Of a stretch of DNA of 64,000 nt, positions 32,596-40,170 are shown one piece after another. The first letter of the stretch is position 1. Each line of letters opens with the position of its first letter. Where the stretch lies: assembly GCA_039934635.1 (NCBI GenBank), contig JBDTLT010000011.1, forward strand, positions 6,225 to 70,224. Reading direction: 5' to 3'. The notes below the pieces were generated by a model, which made no database searches, was not told where the DNA came from, and saw only the letters and a list, made by a program, of their open reading frames with translations. A program made the position numbers and the translations under genes. The DNA comes from DATLFA01 sp039934635. GTDB taxonomy: Bacteria > Actinomycetota > Acidimicrobiia > Acidimicrobiales > WLNW01.

Positions 32596-33555
32596 TCAGT
32601 AGTTGAGGGCGAGTCCGGCACGCGGCCATTCGACTTCGAGCACTTGACCCGAGCCGGACAGTGTCACGAAAGCAGTGCGACGATCGGGTCCACCGAAGCA
32701 CACGTTGGTGGTCATGGGATCAGGCATGGCCACGTAGTGGAGGTCGGATGCGTCGGGCGCGATCACGCACAAACCATCGGAGATGGCCGCGACGACGATG
32801 TTGCCCCCGGCTTCGACCGCCAGCGAATCGAAGTGCCCGAGCGTGTTGGCCAGACAGCGCCCTCCGTGGCCTCGCTCGGCCGGAGCGATGACGCCAGGAC
32901 CAGCGAGGTCGAACGCCCACAACCGTCCGGTCATGGACTCCGCGACGTACAACGTGGAGTCGTCGGGCGACAGGCCTACCCCGTTGGGCATCCACATCGG
33001 CCATATCTTGCGTTCGACCATCGACCCGTCGGGCTGCGCGTAGTACACAGCGCCCTTGTCGATCATTCGTTCATGGCTCTTGCCCAGATCGGTGAACCAG
33101 AAGCCGCCCTGCGCGTCGAACACGATGTCGTTCGGCCCGGTGAATCGATGACCATCGCAGTCGCGGTACAGGACCTGTGCCTCGCCGGTGGCGAGGTCGA
33201 CGCGATTGATCCAACCCCCCTCGTAGGTGGGCGGCAGATTGGCACCAGTGACGAAGTTGGTCGGGATCTCGATGCCATTGCGCTCAGACCAGTAGAAGCC
33301 CCCGTTGTTGGTGATGTACACCGCACCGTCGGGGCCGATCGCGGCACCGTTGGCACCGCCGAACCCGGCGGGATTGACCTCTGCGACGACGGTGACGCTG
33401 CCGTCGGGAGCGCACCGGCTGAGGGTGCCTCCGCGCACCTCGACCGCGAGCACCGAGCCGTCGTCCATCGCCACCGGCCCTTCGGGAAAGCGCAGGCCAC
33501 GGGCAAAGACTCTGTTTTGGGGCGTCGGTAAGCGGCGAATCGAAGTGTCGGTCAT
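32596..33555 (-). CDS. SMP-30/gluconolactonase-family hydrolase
   Basis: A 319-residue six-bladed beta-propeller. FPEGPVAMDDGSVLAVE gives the metal-binding Glu near the N-terminus, FTGPNDIVFDAQGGFWFTD contains the conserved Asn-Asp, and GVGLSPDDSTLYVAES the last metal Asp. These enzymes hydrolyse lactones or organophosphate esters using Ca or Zn. Placed next to acyl-CoA degradation genes it may open a lactone intermediate, which is a guess. ATG 33555 is chosen over 33576, as GGGGG lies closer to it. Confidence 0.88.
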   Translation of the reverse strand: MTDTSIRRLPTPQNRVFARGLRFPEGPVAMDDGSVLAVEVRGGTLSRCAPDGSVTVVAEVNPAGFGGANGAAIGPDGAVYITNNGGFYWSERNGIEIPTNFVTGANLPPTYEGGWINRVDLATGEAQVLYRDCDGHRFTGPNDIVFDAQGGFWFTDLGKSHERMIDKGAVYYAQPDGSMVERKIWPMWMPNGVGLSPDDSTLYVAESMTGRLWAFDLAGPGVIAPAERGHGGRCLANTLGHFDSLAVEAGGNIVVAAISDGLCVIAPDASDLHYVAMPDPMTTNVCFGGPDRRTAFVTLSGSGQVLEVEWPRAGLALNY

Positions 33556-33630
33556 CACGGCCCCCGTCGACGTCATTTCGGCAACGGGCGGAGACTAGCC
33601 TGCGGCCGCTGTCGAGACGGAGGTCGTGCA

Positions 33631-34446
33631 ATGGCTGTCGAAGAAGATCTGCTGTACCGCATCGAAAATGGTGTTGCCTGGCTGACGATGAATCGTCCGC
33701 AGGTCGGCAACGCGATGACGCCCGAGGTCCGCGATCGCATGCGCGACATCATCAACGACCTCAACGTCAGCTACGAAGCGCGCGCGATCGTCATCACCGC
33801 GACGGGCGAAAAGATGTTCTGCCCTGGCGCCGACATCTCCACTGATCGCGCGGTGGTCCGGCCCCAAGGCGCGCCCGAACGCATCGTCGGACAGAACCGG
33901 CGCATGATGCTCAACGGCCAACTGCAACTGATGCCGGCGATCATCAATTCCGAGTTGCCCATCATCGCTGCGGTCAATGGCACGGCCGCCGGCGTGGGCG
34001 CGCACCTGGCGCTCGTGTGCGATCTCGTGATCATGGCCGACAACGCCAAGTTCATCGAGGTGTTCGCCCGCCGCGGTCTGATTCCCGATGGTCTCGGCAC
34101 ATGGATCCTGCCGCGGTTGATCGGTCTGCAGAAGGCCAAAGAGCTCTGCTTCTTTGCGGACGACGTGCCCGCGCAACGAGCCCTCGAGATCGGCCTGTGC
34201 AACAAGGTCGTGCCCAAGGCGGAATTGCAGTCGACGGCGCGCGAGTGGGCCGAACGGCTCGCCGGTGGCCCTACACGGGCGTACATGCTGATGAAGTGGT
34301 TGCTCAATCGCAGCCTCGACGTCGACATGCGCACCATCATGGAAGAAGAAGCATGGGCGGTCGAGGCCGTGACCCAGACCCAGGACATGACCGAAGGCGT
34401 GGCCAGCTTCCGGGAGAAGCGCCCGCCGCAGTGGACCGGCTTCTGA
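33631..34446 (+). CDS. Enoyl-CoA hydratase/isomerase family protein
   Basis: A 271-residue crotonase-fold enzyme. The oxyanion-hole segments are CPGADIS and NGTAAGVGAHLALVCDL. The second catalytic position lies in RRGLIPDGLGTWILPRLIG with Asp rather than the hydratase Glu, as in PaaG-type isomerases. It could therefore isomerise double bonds rather than hydrate them. It is divergent from the SMP-30 gene. The start follows a weak GGAGG-like site. Confidence 0.88.
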   Translation: MAVEEDLLYRIENGVAWLTMNRPQVGNAMTPEVRDRMRDIINDLNVSYEARAIVITATGEKMFCPGADISTDRAVVRPQGAPERIVGQNRRMMLNGQLQLMPAIINSELPIIAAVNGTAAGVGAHLALVCDLVIMADNAKFIEVFARRGLIPDGLGTWILPRLIGLQKAKELCFFADDVPAQRALEIGLCNKVVPKAELQSTAREWAERLAGGPTRAYMLMKWLLNRSLDVDMRTIMEEEAWAVEAVTQTQDMTEGVASFREKRPPQWTGF

Positions 34447-34492
34447 CCCGGAAGTCGCTCATGAGAGGCCTCTGCAGGCCGATATAGCGGGG

Positions 34493-35389
34493 ATGGTGTT
34501 CGCACTGCTTCTGCGACAGGCGTCCGGCGCGGAGCCCACCGAGACTGCGTTCGATCGGATGCCGACCTGGGGCAAGTACGGCATCCTCGCGCTCCTGTTG
34601 TTGTTCGCCGTCGCGATGATCGAGACGGTCCGCCGCCATGGCTTGCGGGACCGCGAGGTGAAGCTGGCCGCGCTCAGCGCCGGCTTTCAGTACAACCAGA
34701 CTGATCCAGCCGGTGTCGGCGAACTGCGCTTTGCTGCATTCGGTCGCGGCAAGGGTACGCGCATCAGCAACGTGGTGAGCGGCAAGTCGCATACCGGTGC
34801 CGTCGTGCGCGCGTTCGACTTCTCGAGCTACATGGAACACGCCGTGTCCGAGAGTCAGCGCGAGTCGGAGTTCGTCGACTACCTGTGGGGCATGGACGGC
34901 TGGGGCGAGAGCAGCGGATATTCCAGCAACAAAATGAGGACTTACTCGAAGGCACGATCCGGGGCGGTCGTCAAGCTCGACGCCTTCCTGCCGTCGATGG
35001 TGGTTGCTCCGTCGAATCTGATCACGCGTGCGTTCGAGATGGTGGGTGCGGAGGACATCGACTTCGAATCCGAAGAGTTCAACCGTGGCTACGACGTGCG
35101 CTGCTCGGACAAGCGGTTTGCGTCGTTGTTCCTCGACGCGCAGATGATCGACTTCATCCTCGGCTTCGACCGTCACTTCGCCTTCGAGACGTTCGGTAAC
35201 TACGTGCTGTGTCACGCCAAGATGTGTGAACCTCGTCAACTGCCGGCGCTCGCGGCGAAGATGGGCGAACTGCTGCCGTTGGTCAACCAACTGGTCTACG
35301 ACGAGTATCCGACCGTGGCCGGCGTCGAGTACCGCGACGCGATCAGCGATTGGAACCATCGCCCGGGCGGAGCTCGCGGCTACTACTGA
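34493..35389 (+). CDS. Membrane-anchored hypothetical protein (possibly DUF3137-like)
   Basis: A 298-residue protein with one hydrophobic segment (about residues 26-44) near the N-terminus and a large soluble part. The stretch DIDFESEEFNRGYDVRCSD followed by FLDAQMIDFILGF resembles the core of DUF3137 proteins, whose function is unknown. I am only moderately sure of this match. It stands alone and converges on a flavin-fold gene whose stop overlaps by seven bases. Confidence 0.65.
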   Translation: MVFALLLRQASGAEPTETAFDRMPTWGKYGILALLLLFAVAMIETVRRHGLRDREVKLAALSAGFQYNQTDPAGVGELRFAAFGRGKGTRISNVVSGKSHTGAVVRAFDFSSYMEHAVSESQRESEFVDYLWGMDGWGESSGYSSNKMRTYSKARSGAVVKLDAFLPSMVVAPSNLITRAFEMVGAEDIDFESEEFNRGYDVRCSDKRFASLFLDAQMIDFILGFDRHFAFETFGNYVLCHAKMCEPRQLPALAAKMGELLPLVNQLVYDEYPTVAGVEYRDAISDWNHRPGGARGYY

Positions 35390-35703
35390 GGCACGGGCCG
35401 GTGCAGCACTGCCTTGGTCGGCGTCATCCGCAACTGCGAACCTTCGACGGCGGCGTCGGCATCGACGATGAGGCTGAAGCCGTCGGCTTCGTGAGGGGGC
35501 CAGAGCACGGCGATCTGTGCGCGTGTGGCCGCGTTCTCGGCGCTGCGCCGGCCGACCGTGCACGTCAGCACGCCGCCGTCGTGCGTGACAACCACGTGGC
35601 TGATGTGGGGGCGCCCGTCGTCGCTGGTGGTGAGTACGAAGGCACTGGCGCCGAAGCGCGCCATCTCGTCGCCCAGGTGATCGAGCGCGACGGCGATGCT
35701 CAT
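35383..35703 (-). CDS. Pyridoxamine-5'-phosphate-oxidase-like split-barrel protein
   Basis: A 106-residue split-barrel protein. FVLTTSDDGRPHISHVVVTHDGG is the typical first hairpin of the PNPOx-like FMN/F420-binding family, and RSAENAATRAQIAVLWPP its third strand region. At this size it is probably a flavin- or F420-binding stand-alone domain of unknown substrate. ATG 35703 overlaps the stop of the methyltransferase gene by four bases, so the two are co-translated. Confidence 0.8.
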   Translation of the reverse strand: MSIAVALDHLGDEMARFGASAFVLTTSDDGRPHISHVVVTHDGGVLTCTVGRRSAENAATRAQIAVLWPPHEADGFSLIVDADAAVEGSQLRMTPTKAVLHRPVPQ

Positions 35704-36332
35704 CGGGGCGCCGCGGCCTTGCGAGCAATGCCGATGTAGTGGGCGACGAATGGCTTGGGACCCTTGCCGTACTCGCGGTCGAGTCGTTCGATCTCGAAAC
35801 CCGCGTCCGTCAGTTCGCGGTCATGCGCCCGAGTGAGTTGGCAGCCGCCGAAGACGCGACTGCTGATGGGTTGGATGCGATGCTGCCACTTGTTCACGTT
35901 GTCGTCGGGCGACAGGCCGTGTTCCACGAAATGCAGCGCGCCACCCGGTTTGAGCACGCGGTGCACTTCGCGCAGCGCGCGCCCTTCGTCGGGGATCGTG
36001 CACAGCGTGAAACTCGAGACGGCGTTGTCGACCGATTCGTCGGCGAGTGGAATGTCCTCACCGTCGAGGCCGATGAACTCCACCGGGATTTCGGATCGAC
36101 CGATGCGGTCGGCCGCCAGCTTGCGCCCGATGGTCGCCGGATCGACCGCGTAGACCTTGGTGACCGCGGGTGGATAGAGCGGCACATTGAGCCCCGAGCC
36201 GAAACCGATCTCGAGTACTACGCCGCTGATGCCCTCGAGCGACTGGCGCCGCAGCGCGCGGATGTCGTCGTTGTCCATCACCTTGTCGATCAGCCGAGGC
36301 AGGACCTGGTCGCCGTAGACACCCACGGGCAT
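35700..36332 (-). CDS. SAM-dependent methyltransferase (class I, UbiE-like)
   Basis: A 210-residue class I methyltransferase. Motif I is VLEIGFGSGLNVPLY, the acidic loop VYAVDPA follows, then DGEDIPLADESVDNAV and EVHRVLKPGGALHFVEHG. The arrangement is that of UbiE/Methyltransf_11 enzymes acting on small lipophilic molecules; the substrate is unknown. It is the first gene of a two-gene operon with the split-barrel protein. Confidence 0.88.
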   Translation of the reverse strand: MPVGVYGDQVLPRLIDKVMDNDDIRALRRQSLEGISGVVLEIGFGSGLNVPLYPPAVTKVYAVDPATIGRKLAADRIGRSEIPVEFIGLDGEDIPLADESVDNAVSSFTLCTIPDEGRALREVHRVLKPGGALHFVEHGLSPDDNVNKWQHRIQPISSRVFGGCQLTRAHDRELTDAGFEIERLDREYGKGPKPFVAHYIGIARKAAAPR

Positions 36333-36398
36333 GAGTCTGACACGTCGCCGCGGGCAGGGCCCGAGCGGCCCTCGGAGCGGGAGCTAGGGTCAGCCCCC

Positions 36399-38258
36399 AT
36401 GTACGTGCGGGTGGATCTGGGCTCGGGCGCCGTCGCACTGGCCGAGCCCGACAACTTCAAGCAGTTCCACGTGACGGCGAGCGGGCCTGGCCTCGACGAC
36501 GATGTCGCGGACGCGCTCGGTGACGGTGGGCGCCGGTGTGACGAGCCGAGCCACGTCTACGTCGCGATCGAACTCGTGCGACGGCTCGCGGCCCCCCAAA
36601 TGGGTGACGAGTGGGAGGCGGGATTCGACAAGATGCTGGGTTTCGCCCAGAAGATGGGTTGGATCGACCCGAGCGGCGAGTTCATCAAGGCGCACACCGA
36701 GTGGCCGCTGTGCGACGGCCGCAACCTCTGGGAGTTGATCGAGGCGCGGGTCGCGGCCACGCCCGATATCGAGATGGCGTGCGACGAATCGGGCAATCGC
36801 CTGACGTTTCGGCAATTCGAGGACCGGGCCGAACGCATGGCGGCGGGCCTCATGACGATGGGCATCGCCGCGAACGACGTCGTCTCGTGGGAGCTGCCCA
36901 GTTGGATCGAGTCGATGGTGTTGAGCGCGGCCATCAATCGGCTCGACGCGGTGCAGAACCCGATCATCGCGATCTACCGGGAACGCGAGGTCGCGTTCTG
37001 CACGAAGCAGGCCGGCGCCAAGCTGTTGATCGTGCCCGGCGTCTGGCGCGGCTACGACTACACGGCGATGGCCAACGCTGTCGCGGCGGCCAACGACGGT
37101 CTCGAAGTCCTCACGGTCGAGCGGGGCGCGTTTCCCGATGGTGATCCGACGACATTGCCGCCGCCCCCACGGCCGTTGGCGTCGGGCGAACTGCCGATGC
37201 GCTGGTTGATGTACACGTCCGGTACGACCAGCGATCCCAAGGGCGCGCGGCACACCGATGCCGCCAATGCGATCGTGGCTCGCACGACCGGTCAGCGCTT
37301 CGATGTCCGTCACGGTGACCGGCCCTCGCTCGTGTTTCCGTTCCCGCACATCGGCGGCATCATGTGGATGGTGCTGTCGTTGCAGTTCGGGGCAACTCTG
37401 CTGTTCGAAGAAGCCTTCGACGCCAATCGCACGCCGCGGTATCTCTCGCGCGAGGGGTGCACGCATCCGGGGTCGGGCACGCCGTTCCATGTGGCGTATC
37501 TCAACGTGCAGCGCGAGCAGCCCGACGTGCCGTTGTTCCCGCGGGCGAAGTGTTTTCCGGGAGGCGGTGCACCCAAGCCGCCGCAACTGACCTACGAGGT
37601 CAAGGACGAGTTGGGCGCAGTGGTCGTGTCGGGCTGGGGTCTCACCGAGGTCCCGATCCTCACGATGGCGTCGACCAAGGATTCGCTCGAACGGCTCGCG
37701 CAGACCGAAGGTTTCGTCATGCCGGGTGTCGAATTGATCGTCGTCAAGCTCGACGGCACACGGGCTGCCCCTGGCGAAGAGGGCGAACTGCGCGCGAAGG
37801 CACCACAGATGATGTTGGGCTATCTCGACGAGCGCCTCGACGCGGAGGCGTTCGACGAAGAGGGCTACTTCCGCACCGGCGACCTGGGCACGCTCGATGC
37901 CGACGGCTACGTGGTCATCACGGGCCGGTCCAAGGACGTCATCATCCGCAACGCGGAGAACATCTCGGCCAAAGAGGTCGAAGATGTGCTCTACACGCAC
38001 CCCAAGGTGCACGACGTCGCCGTCATCGGATTGTCCGATGCGAAGACGGGCGAACGCGTGTGCGCGGTGGTGTCGAGCACCGACGTCCAGGATCCGTTGA
38101 CCTTTGCCGCCATGCGCGATTTCCTGATCCAGCACGGCTTGCGCAAGCAGGCGATTCCCGAGCAGTTGGAGCTGGTCGACGTCATTCCCCGCAATGCGGC
38201 GGGCAAGATAACCAAGAACGTGCTGCGCGACCGATTCAATGGTGCAGATCGACAATGA
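36399..38258 (+). CDS. Acyl-CoA synthetase with a fused N-terminal domain
   Basis: A 619-residue protein. Residues about 107-619 are an AMP-binding acyl-CoA synthetase with MYTSGTTSDPKGARH (P-loop), GWGLTEV (A5), YFRTGDLGTLDADGYV (A7), GRSKDVIIRNAENI (A8) and the catalytic Lys in NAAGKITKNV. The first 100 residues form an extra domain (MYVRVDLGSG..., VYVAIELVRRLA, WEAGFDKMLGFAQKMGWID). It resembles small stand-alone actinobacterial proteins known to me only by pattern. There is no stop between them. A shorter start at ATG 36601 is possible. It ends 13 bases before the ArsC-family gene. Confidence 0.88.
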   Translation: MYVRVDLGSGAVALAEPDNFKQFHVTASGPGLDDDVADALGDGGRRCDEPSHVYVAIELVRRLAAPQMGDEWEAGFDKMLGFAQKMGWIDPSGEFIKAHTEWPLCDGRNLWELIEARVAATPDIEMACDESGNRLTFRQFEDRAERMAAGLMTMGIAANDVVSWELPSWIESMVLSAAINRLDAVQNPIIAIYREREVAFCTKQAGAKLLIVPGVWRGYDYTAMANAVAAANDGLEVLTVERGAFPDGDPTTLPPPPRPLASGELPMRWLMYTSGTTSDPKGARHTDAANAIVARTTGQRFDVRHGDRPSLVFPFPHIGGIMWMVLSLQFGATLLFEEAFDANRTPRYLSREGCTHPGSGTPFHVAYLNVQREQPDVPLFPRAKCFPGGGAPKPPQLTYEVKDELGAVVVSGWGLTEVPILTMASTKDSLERLAQTEGFVMPGVELIVVKLDGTRAAPGEEGELRAKAPQMMLGYLDERLDAEAFDEEGYFRTGDLGTLDADGYVVITGRSKDVIIRNAENISAKEVEDVLYTHPKVHDVAVIGLSDAKTGERVCAVVSSTDVQDPLTFAAMRDFLIQHGLRKQAIPEQLELVDVIPRNAAGKITKNVLRDRFNGADRQ

Positions 38259-38271
38259 GGAGAAGGCGACA

Positions 38272-38634
38272 ATGGCGAAAGTGACCATCTACCACAACGG
38301 CAATTGAAACTCGTCCAATAGCGCCTTGGCGGTCGCCAAGGATCTGGGTGTCGATGCCGAGATCGTGCAATACCTCAAGACTCCACCCGACAAAGCGACG
38401 CTCGAAAAGATCATCGGCATGCTCGAAGATCCCGTGGAGGACCTCGTCCGCAAGGATGCCAAATTCGAAAAGCTGGGCCTCGACCCCGCCACGTTCGTGG
38501 GCAAGCCGAAGGCGGTCGTCGACATCTTGTTGAAGCACAAAGAACTGATGCAACGACCGGTCATCGTCAAAGGCAACAAGGCGATCATCGGCCGACCGAA
38601 GGACAAGGCCGCAAAGTTCCTCGAGGCCAAATAG
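38272..38634 (+). CDS. ArsC-family protein with in-frame TGA at the catalytic cysteine (putative selenoprotein)
   Basis: Read with TGA 38305-38307 as selenocysteine, this is a 120-residue ArsC/Spx-fold protein. The N-terminus MAKVTIYHNGN-U12-NSSNSAL aligns with the arsenate reductase motif YHN-x2-C-x2-S-x2-x-L, and U12 falls on the catalytic cysteine (C12 in the R773 enzyme). R60 (LVRK), R95 (QRPVIV) and R108 (GRPKD) fall on the three anion-binding arginines of that enzyme (R60, R94, R107). GAGGAGAAGG gives a strong ribosome-binding site before ATG 38272, whereas nothing suitable precedes the TTG at 38326. A SECIS-like hairpin follows the TGA. TGA is an ordinary stop codon in many other genes here. 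Alternative: a nonsense mutation. The Arg normally four residues after the Cys is Asn. Confidence 0.8.
38305..38341 (+). promoter_or_regulatory. Bacterial SECIS-like element
   Basis: After TGA (38305-38307), CCTTGGC (38324-38330) and GCCAAGG (38335-38341) form a perfect 7-bp stem with loop GGTC (38331-38334). The loop begins 23 bases after the TGA. Both the spacing (16-37 bases) and a G in the first two loop positions meet the known requirements for SelB-dependent bacterial SECIS elements. The hairpin lies inside the coding region, as bacterial SECIS elements do. Confidence 0.75.
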
Positions 38635-38648
38635 AAGGGCTCGCACCT

Positions 38649-39989
38649 ATGGCGATCACCGAGTACACCGACGATGCACCGGTCGGCACGACCATCACCA
38701 CGGTCGCGCGCCGGCGCACCCCGGTGCGCATTCCTGCCGCGCGCTACACCGACCCTGCGTGGGCCGAGCTCGAAGAGCAGCGAGTGTGGACCAAGACATG
38801 GCAACTGGCGTGCACACTCGACCACTTGGCCAATGCCGGCGACTGGTTCGAATACACCGTCGCCAAGTACTCGGTGCTCATCGTGCGCGATGACGACGGC
38901 GCGTTGCGGGCCTATCAAAACGTGTGCCTGCATCGTGGCAACGAGCTGTGTCACGGCGCGGGCAGTGGGCTCACCGAGATTCGCTGCCCCTACCACCGGT
39001 GGTCGTGGGATCTGCAAGGTCGGTTGCGGGAGGTGCCCTCGCGCAAAGGGTTCGGTGCTTTGCGCAACGAAGAGTTCCCCCTCATCTCGGTGCTCGTCGA
39101 CACGTGGGGACCATTCGTCTTCGTCAACCTCGACACCGACGCCATGCCGTTGGGCGAATACCTCGCACCGGTGCCCGACGACATCGCGTGGGCAGGCATC
39201 GACGAGTTTCGTTGCCGCGCCCTCGTCACGGTGCCCTTGCCGGCCAACTGGAAGGTCTGCATCGAGGCGTTCAGCGAGACCTATCACGTGCAGGGCATCC
39301 ATCGCGAGATGCTGCCGATGTGCGACGACGTCAATTCTCCGCAGGCAATCTGGGAGCATTCCGGCCGCTTGGTGCAACCCTACGGGGTGCCGTCACCTCG
39401 CCTGCGGCAGAGGCCGGACGATCAGCAGGTCTGGGATGCGTTCATCGAAGTGATGGGCGGCCGGATCGGCATCTCCGACAAGGCGGCGGCCGGCACCGTG
39501 CCCGAGGTTCCCGCCGGGCAGACGCTGCGCGATGTCCTCGCTCAAGGCGTGCGCGACGTAGGAGCGGCACAAGGGCTCGACTTCACATTGTTCAGCACGA
39601 CGGAGCTGATGGATCTCAACCAGTACAACTTCTTCCCCAACATCACCGTGCTCGTGTTCCCCGATCTGTTGAGCGTCATCCGCGCCCGGCCGGGCGCGAA
39701 CCCCGATGAATGCTTCATGGATTCGTTCGCGTTCGTACGCGTGCCAAAGGGCTCGACCGCACCACGCGTCCAACCGGCGGCGCTCACCATGAGCCCCGAT
39801 CAGCCCGTCTTCGGCCTCGTGATCAACCAAGACGTCGGCAACTTGCAACACGCGCAGCGGGGTCTGCACCAACCGGGCTTCACCCACCTCGCGATCTCGG
39901 GCGAGGAGTGCCGCATCATCAATCTGCACCGCAACCTCGAGAAGTACATCGGCGTACGCGAGATGTACGGCGGTGACGAAGGGGACTAG
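38649..39989 (+). CDS. Rieske non-heme iron oxygenase, alpha subunit
   Basis: A 446-residue ring-hydroxylating-type oxygenase. The Rieske [2Fe-2S] site is C93-L-H95 and C113-PY-H116. The mononuclear iron site lies in EAFSETYHVQGIHRE, giving the two histidines, with a later Asp as third ligand. It uses O2 and electrons from a reductase to hydroxylate or demethylate aromatic, quaternary amine or sterol-like substrates; the subclass cannot be fixed here. It begins 14 bases after the ArsC-family gene, so they probably share a transcript. The ferredoxin at 49623 is a possible but distant electron donor. Confidence 0.88.
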   Translation: MAITEYTDDAPVGTTITTVARRRTPVRIPAARYTDPAWAELEEQRVWTKTWQLACTLDHLANAGDWFEYTVAKYSVLIVRDDDGALRAYQNVCLHRGNELCHGAGSGLTEIRCPYHRWSWDLQGRLREVPSRKGFGALRNEEFPLISVLVDTWGPFVFVNLDTDAMPLGEYLAPVPDDIAWAGIDEFRCRALVTVPLPANWKVCIEAFSETYHVQGIHREMLPMCDDVNSPQAIWEHSGRLVQPYGVPSPRLRQRPDDQQVWDAFIEVMGGRIGISDKAAAGTVPEVPAGQTLRDVLAQGVRDVGAAQGLDFTLFSTTELMDLNQYNFFPNITVLVFPDLLSVIRARPGANPDECFMDSFAFVRVPKGSTAPRVQPAALTMSPDQPVFGLVINQDVGNLQHAQRGLHQPGFTHLAISGEECRIINLHRNLEKYIGVREMYGGDEGD

Positions 39990-40001
39990 TCGTGCGGCCG
40001 A

Positions 40002-40042
40002 CTTGTGCGGCTCCGCCGCAACGGATTGGCGGCTTCGCCGCG
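40002..40042. repeat. REP-like double-hairpin element (copy A)
   Basis: The 41 bases are identical to the reverse complement of 61250-61290. Each contains two GCGGC/GCCGC hairpins with three-base loops joined by AACGGATTG. This copy lies between a converging oxygenase gene and the DUF445 gene. Confidence 0.7.
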
Positions 40043-40078
40043 GAATGAAGTCGCGGGAATCAGATCGTGAACACTCTG

Positions 40079-40115
40079 GTAGCAAGAGTGCACGGTGGGA
40101 GTGCACTCTTGCTAC
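40079..40115. terminator. Perfect 15-bp hairpin between converging genes
   Basis: GTAGCAAGAGTGCAC (40079-40093) and its exact complement (40101-40115) enclose a seven-base loop GGTGGGA. It follows the REP-like element and lies before the end of the DUF445 gene, so it should block transcription from both directions. Confidence 0.65.
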
Positions 40116-40170
40116 GAAAGATCGGGGCGCAGCCACCCCGCGGTTGTGAGACGGTCCCGCGAGTGCACCG

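Noticed and set aside
35739..36398. An upstream extension of the synthetase frame
   Set aside because: It lies opposite the methyltransferase gene and shows no protein-like pattern. The extra N-terminal domain of interest begins only at 36399.
36390..38288. A 632-codon reading frame on the - strand
   Set aside because: It lies opposite the acyl-CoA synthetase, whose motifs are all clear on the + strand. The frame is open because of high GC content at third positions; the peptide is rich in Arg/His/Asp and has no known motif.
38326..38634. A shorter ArsC-like gene starting at TTG 38326, after the TGA
   Set aside because: It would lack the first strand and the active-site residue, has no ribosome-binding site, and ignores the in-frame homology and strong ribosome-binding site upstream.
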